Of a stretch of 64,000 bases of DNA, positions 18,184 through 27,105 are shown one piece after another. This stretch comes from Thalassotalea sp. G2M2-11 (GTDB lineage Bacteria; Pseudomonadota; Gammaproteobacteria; Enterobacterales; Alteromonadaceae), in contig NZ_JADNYL010000002.1 of NCBI RefSeq assembly GCF_017168195.1, positions 930,001-994,000 on the forward strand, read 5' to 3'. How positions within the stretch are numbered: position 1 is the first letter of the stretch; each line of letters begins with the position of its first letter. The position numbers and the translations under genes are program-made. The notes beneath the pieces were generated by a model. That model was not told the DNA's origin and did not search any database. It saw only the letters and a program-made list of their open reading frames with translations.

Positions 18184-20100
18184 TTAAAAGCTAGCTGATA
18201 CCGTTAACTTAATGTTACGACCATAGTTTTTAAAGCCAACCGCCATTTCACTGTGATCATCTAAAGCATTAGCAATATTTAACCTAAGCTGTATCGCAGG
18301 TTTTACTTGCCAAGCAGATGATAAATCCAGACGATAATGACTGTCCATTTTGATCATGCCGGTTGGAATAGCACTATCATAATATTGGCCGTTAGCCGTT
18401 AACCGGGCCGTAAAATTAAGTTGTTCAAGCGGTTGATAGTGCAAAGCAACGCCGGACTTAACCTTAGGTCTTCTTCTTAATTTAGCGTCAGTGTCTTTTA
18501 ATTCGGTATGGTTATAACTCACTTGCCCAGAGACAAATAGCCGTGAATTAACCTGATACTGAGCAATTAACTCAATACCTTTAGCGTCTACTTGAGAGCG
18601 GTTAATATTGGTAAATGCCTCAGGATCAAAGTCGACTAAATCACTAAAACGGTTGTGAAATATACTCGCTGTTACGTTAAATTGCTGTTCAGGAAAGTCC
18701 GTTTTAGCACTGACAGCATAATTTTTACTACGTTCAGGTTGTAATGCTTTATTACCAACAAAAGGATGACCTAAGGCAAAAAAGCTCGGTAGTTTAAATC
18801 CTTCGCTATAATGAGCAGAGATCTGTGTCTCACTCGTGAGTTGATATTGGGCTAACAGTCGATGGGTATTGATAGTTAAGGCGTCACTATCATCATAACG
18901 CACCCCCGCAGTAAGCATTAACGGTTCAAACGCCAGTGCAGCTTCAGCAAAAATGGCTTTTGATTGTCGATGTAAACGATAATTGGCTGGCACCCAAACA
19001 CCAAAATCAATCAAGCTTTCCATGCCGCCTTGTTCATCGGCATAACTGGCACCAAAGGCAAAATCAATCTGCTCAGACAGCCGATAACGTGAGAGCAAGC
19101 TAATATCACTGCGCTGGTAATCACTGTCGGTTTGTAATGCTGGCACACCATCAATCACTCCAGGCGCTATGGCTGGACTATCAACTTGCTCGTTTCTATC
19201 AGACAAAGTCCCTTGAAGTTCTACACTAAGTTGCTCAGTCAATGCATAACCTAAGGTTAAGGCACTATTTTGTTGTTGAAATTCTATTGATTGTGGCTGA
19301 CGAATAACGGCTAACCGTTCACCACCACTATCTTCGGCAAATGCCTGGCTGTTGCCCTCGGCATAAAAACTATTAAGCTGCCAATAAAATGGAGACGCTT
19401 TGACGGAATTAAGCTTCACTGTAAACTGTTGACGTTTAAATGTATCACCAAACGTACTTTGATCGTCACGCTGTATGCCGCCAGTCACACTTAAATCAAC
19501 TAAATCAGCAACACGAGTAGCGATATGAACACTTCCGCCATAACGCCCTGCACTCGCTAAATTAATCGTTGCATTGGCTAAATCACCTTGTTTGGCACTT
19601 TTGGTAGTAATACTGAGTACCCCTGCTAAAGCATCACTGCCATAAACCGTTGAATAACCACCATATAGTAGTTCTACTTTTTCAACTGTTGCAGGATCGA
19701 CTGTCGCTAAATCAAAGGCACCTCCACGACTATTGGTCGGGTCGTTCACTTTCACACCATCAAGCAACACCACTACAAAATTAGGATCACCACCACGCAC
19801 CGATAGAAAAGTAAGGCCACCAGCGCCACCTTGCTGAAACACATCAACGCCAGGTAAACCTCGTAACACATCCGCAAAACTGTTAGCCGCTAACGCAGCG
19901 ATCTGCTCTGCATCTAGCGTCACTTTTGCCAATTGGTCATGACTCGTTTTCGGCAAATGTGTACCTAATACCGTGACATGCTCTAGATTATCACTAGTGA
20001 CTGGAATATTTTTTTGTTCGACAGTGATATTACTGTTATTAGCAACAGCAGGCGATGACGCAACAACACAGGTTGCGATTAAGGAAAGCGCAGACTTCAT
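18184..20100 (-). CDS. TonB-dependent receptor, BtuB/FepA size
   Basis: A 638-residue outer-membrane receptor: signal peptide (cleavage near SPAVA), TonB-box-like LEHVTVLGT near residue 40, plug domain about 50-165 (NSFADVLRGLPGVDVFQQGG, then VKVNDPTNSRGG) and a barrel ending in TVSASF. It is much shorter than the 993-residue receptor, close to vitamin or siderophore receptors in size. It is the last gene of a leftward series that begins with the MFS transporter and includes GH3, GH16 and the FG-GAP protein, separated from the latter by 19 bases. This pairs it with the CxxCH/FG-GAP protein. Substrate unknown; glucan fragments are plausible from context, but a cofactor or metal cannot be excluded. 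Confidence 0.82.
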   Translation of the reverse strand: MKSALSLIATCVVASSPAVANNSNITVEQKNIPVTSDNLEHVTVLGTHLPKTSHDQLAKVTLDAEQIAALAANSFADVLRGLPGVDVFQQGGAGGLTFLSVRGGDPNFVVVLLDGVKVNDPTNSRGGAFDLATVDPATVEKVELLYGGYSTVYGSDALAGVLSITTKSAKQGDLANATINLASAGRYGGSVHIATRVADLVDLSVTGGIQRDDQSTFGDTFKRQQFTVKLNSVKASPFYWQLNSFYAEGNSQAFAEDSGGERLAVIRQPQSIEFQQQNSALTLGYALTEQLSVELQGTLSDRNEQVDSPAIAPGVIDGVPALQTDSDYQRSDISLLSRYRLSEQIDFAFGASYADEQGGMESLIDFGVWVPANYRLHRQSKAIFAEAALAFEPLMLTAGVRYDDSDALTINTHRLLAQYQLTSETQISAHYSEGFKLPSFFALGHPFVGNKALQPERSKNYAVSAKTDFPEQQFNVTASIFHNRFSDLVDFDPEAFTNINRSQVDAKGIELIAQYQVNSRLFVSGQVSYNHTELKDTDAKLRRRPKVKSGVALHYQPLEQLNFTARLTANGQYYDSAIPTGMIKMDSHYRLDLSSAWQVKPAIQLRLNIANALDDHSEMAVGFKNYGRNIKLTVSASF

Positions 20101-20119
20101 TTAACCATTATTCTCGTTA

Positions 20120-21649
20120 TTATTTAATTGAAAGTTGCTGATTATCAATCAACACAATACGTGTTTTTAATGTTTGATCTTGTTGCTCTTTTGGCGTTCC
20201 CATCATTTGAGCAATCAATAAGTCCATTCGAAATACGCCAGCAACAATGTCTAATTTGCCATCATCAGTGACATCGGTTAATTCAAATGACACGATACTT
20301 TGTGGCTGATTGGTAATATTGTGACGAGTAAAGCCTTGTTTACCATCGTTTTCAAACCAAATAAGGCTTTGTCGATTAGCATCTTGCCAGAAGTTATTCC
20401 AACTACCCGCGACGACATCTAAATCACCATCATTGTCTACATCCCCCGCAACAGCAGATGCAGCGCCGTAAAAGCGGCCGATATCATGGTAGTGAAACAC
20501 TAAATTTCCTTTATTCTCTAACCATTGCACCCCGTGGTAAGGTTTAGGATCCATATGTAAATCATTAGCATCGCCATTGGTCATGAGAATATCACTGTCA
20601 TTATCACCATCTAAATCAACAACACGCATGCCGGTGAAACCAAACATAGGATGAGGCGCTTCAGCCAATGCATGTTGTTTAAACTGACCTTTGCCTTGAT
20701 TGATTAAACCAAGCACCATCTCATACTCTTGCGCGAATAAACTCACAATATCTAATTTGCCATCATTATTTAAATCAACAATAGAGACATTTAGCGCACC
20801 GCTGGCACTGATAATATCGTGTTTAACTAATTGTCCTTTACCCTTATTTTCTAACCAAGACACTTCACCCACATTGCCGCCACCAAATACCGCAACGGCA
20901 ATGTCTAAATCGCCATCGTTGTCTAGATCTGCGGCTCTTGCATCAGTGATCCGGCCGACTCCATCAAGTAATAACTCTTGCTGAAACTGACCTTTTTCGT
21001 TTTGTCTTAATAATACAATTTGCCCTGCAAGAGCGGGAGAAGGAGGAATAAGCCCTAAGGCAGCGATTAAAATGTCTTTATCACCATCTAAGTCATAATC
21101 AATAACTTCAGTATGGCTGGGCACTTTGATATTGGTAACCACCTGCTCATGCCAATTGTTCTGTTGGCGAGTTAACAAAGAGACTTGATTACTATCGGCA
21201 TCTGCAATTAAAAATTGAGCATTCTTCTTATCAGATAAGTTTATTTTATTGACATTAACTACCAGAGGCGTCATCGATAGTTCGCCAATACCTGACCTAG
21301 CGATGGCACTTTGATCAGGGTTAGTAGCAAAATTAGGTAGGGTAATTAACGATTCTGGCGCACTACCGTAATAATAGGCTTTGATATTATCAAGCGCTTG
21401 GCTTGGAATAAACGTCGTGCCCATGCGTTTTTTCGCCATATCAGCCATGACATCAACCGCTCGAGGCCAAAAATCTTTTGGCATGACATCTGGCGGTGGT
21501 ACCTTATGACAAGCACCACAATATTGATTCACTTGTTGCTGAATTTCTTTCAGCGAGGCTTGTTGGGCCTGTGCAGGAAGTGTATTCAATACACCCGATA
21601 GCATCACTAACAGATAAATAACCAAGCTAAGGTACTTTATTACGAACAC
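20120..21649 (-). CDS. Exported FG-GAP/VCBS repeat protein with a CxxCH haem motif
   Basis: A 509-residue exported protein starting at GTG with an AAGGA ribosome site. After the signal peptide (cleavage near PAQAQ) comes a single c-type haem-binding motif, Cys44-x-x-Cys47-His48 in QYCGACH, with nearby methionines that could be the distal ligand. The rest is a chain of FG-GAP/VCBS repeats forming a beta-propeller: at least six calcium-loop motifs such as DYDLDGDKD, DLDNDGDLD, DLNNDGKLD, DLDGDNDSD, DVDNDGDLD and DVTDDGKLD. It lies 32 bases after the GH16 gene and 19 bases before a TonB receptor, which suggests a surface or periplasmic partner of that receptor. Electron transfer or glycan binding are both possible; I do not know its function. 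Confidence 0.75.
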   Translation of the reverse strand: MFVIKYLSLVIYLLVMLSGVLNTLPAQAQQASLKEIQQQVNQYCGACHKVPPPDVMPKDFWPRAVDVMADMAKKRMGTTFIPSQALDNIKAYYYGSAPESLITLPNFATNPDQSAIARSGIGELSMTPLVVNVNKINLSDKKNAQFLIADADSNQVSLLTRQQNNWHEQVVTNIKVPSHTEVIDYDLDGDKDILIAALGLIPPSPALAGQIVLLRQNEKGQFQQELLLDGVGRITDARAADLDNDGDLDIAVAVFGGGNVGEVSWLENKGKGQLVKHDIISASGALNVSIVDLNNDGKLDIVSLFAQEYEMVLGLINQGKGQFKQHALAEAPHPMFGFTGMRVVDLDGDNDSDILMTNGDANDLHMDPKPYHGVQWLENKGNLVFHYHDIGRFYGAASAVAGDVDNDGDLDVVAGSWNNFWQDANRQSLIWFENDGKQGFTRHNITNQPQSIVSFELTDVTDDGKLDIVAGVFRMDLLIAQMMGTPKEQQDQTLKTRIVLIDNQQLSIK

Positions 21650-21681
21650 TTTTTATCCTTGCACTATGTATTAACTAACCA

Positions 21682-22860
21682 TTATAAATTGGGGGCTTTA
21701 TGTCCCTCTACATGGGTTGCGCCATCACCAACTGCTTCACATCCCGCACCAGTTTGTGGCGAAACCGAACATTCATATACTCTAACATAATCAATTTCAA
21801 ATGCTTGTGGAAAAACAGTGGCATCAATACCTTTTTCATTAACATTAGCCGACCATGCGCCGCCAATAGCAAAGTTTAGGATCAGGTGAAATGCTTGATC
21901 AAACGGTGCACTGCCTTGGCCATTAATTAAATTACCATCATCATTCATATATTGACTGTACCAGCCATCTTCGGTTTGTGTTGCATAATGAATATCATCA
22001 ACATACCAGCGAATTTCCCCTTCTTGCCACTCAACCGCATATTCATGAAAGTCATCTGCTGGGTTAAGCCCATCCGGTAAGTGGAATGCTTGCCCTGAAT
22101 AAACATTTTCAGGCCAGGCTCGGCCATAATGTAAGGTGCCATGAACACGAGTTTCTTCGGTCCCTGCAGCAACACCCGTTTCATCCGATTGCGCTTTAAG
22201 GTTTACCGCCTCAACAATATCTATTTCACCTGAGCCAGCCCAGCCACCATAAACCCACTCGGTTGGTAACATCCATATTGCAGGCCATGTCCCCTGCCCT
22301 TGAGGTAGCTTTGCGCTTATCTCAAAACGTCCGTAACGCCAATCTGCTTTATGCTTCGTGCGTAAACGTGCCGAAGTATACGGCAAGGTACGGGTATTAT
22401 CAGGGTTATAATTCGGATCATCATCTTGTGCAGCTGGACCGCTAAAGTCCTCTTTATGAGCAACAATTTTTAATATGCCTTGCTCAATATAGGCATTTTT
22501 TTCACGGTCGGTATAACATTGTTGCTCATTATTACCACCGCCATAACAATTAACTTCAAAACCCCACTTGGTATTATCAATTGTTGTTTGCTCAAACTCA
22601 TCTTGCCAAACCAGCTGCCATTGGTCACTGATCAGCGATGCTTCTGTAGGATCGTTATACGTTGTGTTATTAGTATCATCACCTGTTGAGCCCCCTGTTG
22701 AATTGTCATTACCATTATCAACAGGATCTGTTGGTGTCGTCACAACAGATGTCGGTTGTTCACTTTTGTCTGAATCACCAGAACCACAACCTACTAATAA
22801 AGCTACGCACAGTAAACTAGTGTACTTTGCATTGCTCAACAAAAGAGTATTCATCTTCAT
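21682..22860 (-). CDS. GH16 endo-beta-1,3-glucanase (laminarinase-type) lipoprotein
   Basis: A 392-residue lipoprotein with lipobox LVGC (Cys25), a flexible Asp/Thr/Gly/Asn-rich linker (about 27-72) and one GH16 jelly-roll domain (about 80-370). The catalytic triad is Glu212, Asp214 and Glu217 in GEIDIVEAV; the extra residue between Asp and the second Glu gives the beta-bulge form of laminarinase-type GH16 enzymes rather than lichenase-type. WPAIWMLP is also typical. It would cut beta-1,3 or mixed-linkage glucans at the cell surface. No carbohydrate-binding module is attached. It sits between GH3 (115 bases upstream, with a hairpin in the gap) and the FG-GAP gene. The exact linkage preference is inferred from subfamily features. 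Confidence 0.92.
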   Translation of the reverse strand: MKMNTLLLSNAKYTSLLCVALLVGCGSGDSDKSEQPTSVVTTPTDPVDNGNDNSTGGSTGDDTNNTTYNDPTEASLISDQWQLVWQDEFEQTTIDNTKWGFEVNCYGGGNNEQQCYTDREKNAYIEQGILKIVAHKEDFSGPAAQDDDPNYNPDNTRTLPYTSARLRTKHKADWRYGRFEISAKLPQGQGTWPAIWMLPTEWVYGGWAGSGEIDIVEAVNLKAQSDETGVAAGTEETRVHGTLHYGRAWPENVYSGQAFHLPDGLNPADDFHEYAVEWQEGEIRWYVDDIHYATQTEDGWYSQYMNDDGNLINGQGSAPFDQAFHLILNFAIGGAWSANVNEKGIDATVFPQAFEIDYVRVYECSVSPQTGAGCEAVGDGATHVEGHKAPNL

Positions 22861-22921
22861 AACATGACCTTTAGTTAATCTTTATATCATTCAATTTAGC
22901 TATCATGCTTTCTCAAATGAT

Positions 22922-22956
22922 AGCAGTATGATAATGAATCCGCTTATCATACTGCT
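22922..22956. other. Perfect 13-bp stem-loop between GH3 and GH16
   Basis: AGCAGTATGATAA and TTATCATACTGCT form a perfect 13-bp stem with a 9-base loop in the 115-base gap downstream of GH3 and upstream of GH16. On the transcribed strand no T-run follows. It may be an RNA-processing or stabilising hairpin setting GH3 and GH16 levels, or a partial terminator. Confidence 0.6.
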
Positions 22957-22975
22957 TTGCTTAATTTTATATTGC

Positions 22976-25540
22976 TTATTGACAGTTAATATCAGCCTTA
23001 GGGGCTAAATCGGGTACTAAGGCGATGTCAGCAAAACTCAGTGACAATGTACCTTTGGTCGTTAACTTAAATGGCGAATATACCTTAGCGGCATCTAAAC
23101 CCGCCTGAGTAAAACATGCTAGGTCAACGCTAATTGTTTGCCATTGGTTCAACTCCAAGGCATTGAGCTGCTGAGAAAGATCAACAGCACCTTTACATTC
23201 CCCTTCGCACGCCATGCTTAACCATACTTTTTCAGAAGCTTGCTGCTCAACTTTCAAGTTAATAGATAATGCTGACTTCAATTCAACATAACTGCGGATA
23301 TCTTCTGGGAAGCTACCACTAAAATATATTGATGCTTGCTCATTGCCATCAAACGTCACGGCACGAGCATCCTCTTGCACCTGTTTATCAATGGTTTTAT
23401 AGGAGATAGCACCCATATGTTGCACATTGGAATTGATTTGTCTGACTTGATCGCCAGACTGTAAAAATGCTTGCCAAGGTTTTTGCACTGCCCGATCAAA
23501 AATAGATAAGGCAGTAGTTTGTTCAGCAGACACTTGGCTTTGTTCGTTCAGCGTATTTGATAGTTGACTTTCTTGACCATAAGTTAGGCCATAGCCATAT
23601 GGAAGTAACGGCTGATATTGTTTATCAAAGCGATTAATGCTTGTTTGCTGCGCTGTTGCCGGCCATGAAAATGATAATTTACCTTTAAAGTCATGAGCAA
23701 TTTCACCGTTTGTTTGGGTAAATAACACATCAGCAATGGCAGCACCTTCTGAACCAGGTAACCAAGCGGCAACAAAAGCATCAGAGGCATTTAATTCCGC
23801 GTTAACCCACATAGGTCGACCACTAATAAAAATAGATACCACTGGAATACCGTCAGCTTTTAAACGCTTAAGCAGCGCTAAATCTTTTTTATCACCTCGT
23901 TGATATTCAAGGTTATCTAAATCACCGTTACCTTCGGCGTAAGGCTCTTCACCAAAGACAACAATCGCAACATCAGGTTTTTGCTGGTATTGACCTTCAA
24001 CACTAAATTCAACCCTAGCGTCACTGTCTGCTAACTTAGCTTTGATACCATCATAAATTGAACTACCACCAGGAAAATCTTCATTGGTATTACCGGTACC
24101 CTGCCAAGTAATTGTCCAACCACCTGATTGTTTACCTATGTTATCGGCGGCATCACCAGCCACTAAGACATTTTGCTGACGATTCAGTGGTAATAATTGA
24201 TCATTATTTTTCAATAAAACTAAAGACTCTCGTACTGCTTGTTTGGCAACATCACGATGTGCTTTTGCGCCAATCAGTTCAGTTTTACCCGACAAAGCAC
24301 GTTTTGCTGGGCTTGGCTTATCAAATAACCCCGCTCTAAATTTCACACGCAAAATTCGGCTTACGGCATCGTCAATCCGCGCCATAGGAATTTCACCACT
24401 TTTGACTTGGGCAACGGTGTTATCATAAAGCGGCTTCCAAGCACCGGTTGGTACCATAAATACATCTAAACCCGCATTAATGGCTTGAGGACAGTTCTCG
24501 TTGCTACAACCTTTGATTTGGCCATGGCCATTCCAATCACCGACAACAAAACCATCAAAACCCATACGTTCTTTAAGCACATCAGTTAACAAGTACTTAC
24601 TACCGTGAATTTTCTTACCATGCCAACTATTAAATGAGGCCATCACTGATTGCGCGCCAACCGTCAAACCACCAACATACCCTTGTGCATGGAGATCAAA
24701 CAACTCTTGCTCTGAGGCAATATTGTTACCTTGGTCATCACCATCAACCGTACCACCATCACCAATAAAATGCTTAACGGTACTGATCACATGGTTATCA
24801 TCCAGAAAGTTTTTCCCGCTTACACCTTGTAAACCTTTGACAATTGAAGCTGCATAACTTTTTACGATTTCAGGGTCTTCTGAATAACCTTCGTAAGTGC
24901 GTCCCCAGCGATCATCTCGTACCACAGCCACCGTAGGAGCGAATACCCAATCAATACCAGTAACCATAACTTCTCTTGCGGTAACATGAGCAATTTGTTC
25001 AATTAATTCAGGGTTGTTCGCCGCCCCTAAACCAATATTATGTGGAAATAATGTCGCACCAATGACATTGTTATGACCATGCACCGCATCAGTACCCCAC
25101 ATAGTGGGAATAGTTGAGCCATCTAATGAATCATCAATCGATGCTTGATATAAATTCTCCGCTAAACGGATCCAGTCAGCAGGTGTTGCATGTTTATTAT
25201 TATCAGGAAACGCTCCACCACCATTTAAATAAGATCCAAAGCCATATTTGCGCATATCAGCTACAGTAATGTCTCGAATTTCTGGTTGGATCATCTGAGC
25301 AACTTTTTGCTCAATTGTCATTGAGGATAATAGCTTCGCAACTTTTTGCTCGATAGCAGGATCTTTTTTTACCGCAATATCGAGTTCCGGCCAGATATTA
25401 ACATTATGGGCTGGCGCAGGTTTCGCGACTGTTGTCTCAATTTTCTTCTCTTCAGCCTGCTCCAGACAACCTGATAACAATAAGCTTAAGGTCGAAATAA
25501 CGAATGCAAACTTTTTGTTCATTGATTTTTCTTTCAGCAT
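22976..25540 (-). CDS. GH3 exo-beta-glucosidase/glucan glucohydrolase lipoprotein
   Basis: An 854-residue enzyme if started at ATG 25540, which has AAGGAG six bases upstream. Longer readings run into the transporter gene and are rejected; ATG 25522 is an alternative. Lipobox LLSGC gives a lipoprotein. Domains in order: GH3 N-terminal barrel with nucleophile Asp in GFDGFVVGDWNGHG, GH3 C-terminal alpha/beta domain (VAIVVFGEEPYAEGNGD, HDFKGKLSFSWP), and a beta-rich C-terminal domain of about 190 residues as in ExoP-type marine glucan glucohydrolases. It would remove glucose from the non-reducing ends of beta-1,3/1,4-glucans outside the cytoplasm. Ten bases separate it from the MFS sugar transporter gene upstream, which could import that glucose. 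Confidence 0.93.
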   Translation of the reverse strand: MLKEKSMNKKFAFVISTLSLLLSGCLEQAEEKKIETTVAKPAPAHNVNIWPELDIAVKKDPAIEQKVAKLLSSMTIEQKVAQMIQPEIRDITVADMRKYGFGSYLNGGGAFPDNNKHATPADWIRLAENLYQASIDDSLDGSTIPTMWGTDAVHGHNNVIGATLFPHNIGLGAANNPELIEQIAHVTAREVMVTGIDWVFAPTVAVVRDDRWGRTYEGYSEDPEIVKSYAASIVKGLQGVSGKNFLDDNHVISTVKHFIGDGGTVDGDDQGNNIASEQELFDLHAQGYVGGLTVGAQSVMASFNSWHGKKIHGSKYLLTDVLKERMGFDGFVVGDWNGHGQIKGCSNENCPQAINAGLDVFMVPTGAWKPLYDNTVAQVKSGEIPMARIDDAVSRILRVKFRAGLFDKPSPAKRALSGKTELIGAKAHRDVAKQAVRESLVLLKNNDQLLPLNRQQNVLVAGDAADNIGKQSGGWTITWQGTGNTNEDFPGGSSIYDGIKAKLADSDARVEFSVEGQYQQKPDVAIVVFGEEPYAEGNGDLDNLEYQRGDKKDLALLKRLKADGIPVVSIFISGRPMWVNAELNASDAFVAAWLPGSEGAAIADVLFTQTNGEIAHDFKGKLSFSWPATAQQTSINRFDKQYQPLLPYGYGLTYGQESQLSNTLNEQSQVSAEQTTALSIFDRAVQKPWQAFLQSGDQVRQINSNVQHMGAISYKTIDKQVQEDARAVTFDGNEQASIYFSGSFPEDIRSYVELKSALSINLKVEQQASEKVWLSMACEGECKGAVDLSQQLNALELNQWQTISVDLACFTQAGLDAAKVYSPFKLTTKGTLSLSFADIALVPDLAPKADINCQ

Positions 25541-25550
25541 TTTCATCTCC

Positions 25551-26813
25551 TTAAGCATCCCGTTTAACCGGCTTACTACCAACAAGACCGAAGTAACCAA
25601 TATAGAGATAACAGATAATAGGTAAAACAAAAGACAACTGTAGGCCAATAGTATCAGCCAACACCCCTTGCAGTAATGGCACAATAGCACCACCAACAAT
25701 AGCTAAACATAAGATACCTGAACCCTGACTAGTATGCTTACCTAAACCAATGATTGCTAAACTAAAAATTGTAGGAAACATGATTGAGTTACATAAACCA
25801 ACAAGCAGAATTGACCACATAGCTAATGGTCCCGATGTTGACACTGCTATGGCAATTAAGCTAATCGCCGCAACCGCATTGAATGCTAACACTTTACCTG
25901 CTGGAATTTTTTGCATTACCGCCGCGCCAATAAAGCGACCGACCATTGCTCCTCCCCAATAATAAGCAATATATTTTGCTGCCTCGCTTTCTACTAAGCC
26001 AGCAATATTGGGATCATTTAAAAAGCTGACTAAGAAGCTACCAATTGAGACTTCTGCTCCTACATAGACGAATATTCCAAATGCTCCCAGCACTAAATGT
26101 CGGTATTGCCATGCACTACCATCAACATCTTTATGTTCATCAGGTTGTTCAACATGAGTAATAACAGGCAGATTAAGACGAGAAAAAATTAAGGCAAGTA
26201 GCAATAAACTTCCAGCTAACATCAGATAAGGAAGTTGTACAGATTCAGCATGCTGTATTTTAGACATGCTATCTGTCACAGTATCTAAAATCAGATACGC
26301 ACCAAAAAACGGCGCAACAGTCGTGCCCAAAGAATTAAATGCTTGAGTCATATTTAATCGTGACGAAGCGGTTTTCTCGTCACCTAAAATACTGACATAA
26401 GGGTTTGCCGATACTTGTAAAATTGTCACACCACTTGCCAGAATAAACAAAGCACCAAGAAATATAGGGTAACTTAACATCGCCGCCGCAGGATAAAAGG
26501 CAAAGCAGCCAAGTGCTGCAACAACCAAACCGATGACAATCCCTTTTTGAAAACCTATCGCCTTAACAATTTTTCCAGCGGGTAATGACACGAGAAAATA
26601 AGCACCAAAAAAGCAAAACTGAATAAGCATTGCTTGACTGTATGATAAATCAAATACGGCCTTCAAATGAGGGATCAAAATGTCGTTCAAACAGGTGATA
26701 AACCCCCACATAAAAAACAAGGTAGTCAGTGTGGTTAGAGCAAAGCCGTACGACTGACCTGTTACCCCCGTAGATTGTGGTGTAAATTGACCTTGAGCTG
26801 ATGTACCAGCCAT
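25551..26813 (-). CDS. FHS-family (GluP/FucP-like) MFS glucose/galactose transporter
   Basis: A 420-residue major facilitator protein with about 12 membrane segments. The start of the fold ([30 protein letters not shown], then [17 protein letters not shown]) is the signature of the fucose/glucose/galactose:H+ symporters, and [15 protein letters not shown] is a second family motif. An AAGGGGGAAATAATG start is strong. It is the first gene of the leftward beta-glucan series and lies behind two LacI operators shared with the divergent lacI gene. It most likely takes up the monosaccharide, probably glucose, released by GH3. The fucose alternative is less likely in this context. Confidence 0.9.
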   Translation of the reverse strand: MAGTSAQGQFTPQSTGVTGQSYGFALTTLTTLFFMWGFITCLNDILIPHLKAVFDLSYSQAMLIQFCFFGAYFLVSLPAGKIVKAIGFQKGIVIGLVVAALGCFAFYPAAAMLSYPIFLGALFILASGVTILQVSANPYVSILGDEKTASSRLNMTQAFNSLGTTVAPFFGAYLILDTVTDSMSKIQHAESVQLPYLMLAGSLLLLALIFSRLNLPVITHVEQPDEHKDVDGSAWQYRHLVLGAFGIFVYVGAEVSIGSFLVSFLNDPNIAGLVESEAAKYIAYYWGGAMVGRFIGAAVMQKIPAGKVLAFNAVAAISLIAIAVSTSGPLAMWSILLVGLCNSIMFPTIFSLAIIGLGKHTSQGSGILCLAIVGGAIVPLLQGVLADTIGLQLSFVLPIICYLYIGYFGLVGSKPVKRDA

Positions 26814-26904
26814 TATTTCCCCCTTAGCGAATATTCAATCATGCTATTGTGTAATGTTGTTATTTCTAGTCACTATGAGCGATAAGCATCACACTCACCG
26901 AGAC

Positions 26905-26918
26905 TGGAAGCGCTTCCA
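26905..26918. promoter_or_regulatory. LacI-type operator, MFS-proximal copy
   Basis: TGGAAGCGCTTCCA, identical to the operator cores near GH1 and the large receptor. It lies 92 bases upstream of the MFS start, within the divergent MFS/lacI region, positioned to repress the MFS-GH3-GH16 transcript. A 60-codon open frame running through both operators is considered spurious. Confidence 0.85.
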
Positions 26919-26964
26919 TTCTTACCTGTACAAAAATAAAAAGCAACCGTTTTCCATAAAAAAC

Positions 26965-26978
26965 TGGAAGCGCTTCCA
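26965..26978. promoter_or_regulatory. LacI-type operator, lacI-proximal copy
   Basis: A second TGGAAGCGCTTCCA, 60 bases centre to centre from the first and 127 bases before the lacI ATG. The pair could support looping or autoregulation of the LacI gene. Confidence 0.85.
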
Positions 26979-27105
26979 AAATTTTGCGTTTTATGCGATA
27001 ATGATCAGTATCTTGATGATATGCTACCCACTTTAAACTGGTGTAGTTTATTTCAATCGTGTTAAAGTTACCCAGATAAGAACATGCAAATCTCTAAGGA
27101 CAACA

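Noticed and set aside
25541-25699. N-terminal extension of the GH3 gene with hydrophobic residues
   Set aside because: It is out-of-frame reading of the MFS gene's 3-prime end; the ribosome site and lipoprotein signal lie at 25540.
26854-27036. 60-codon frame between the MFS and lacI genes
   Set aside because: It runs through both LacI operators, has no ribosome site and no protein-like features.
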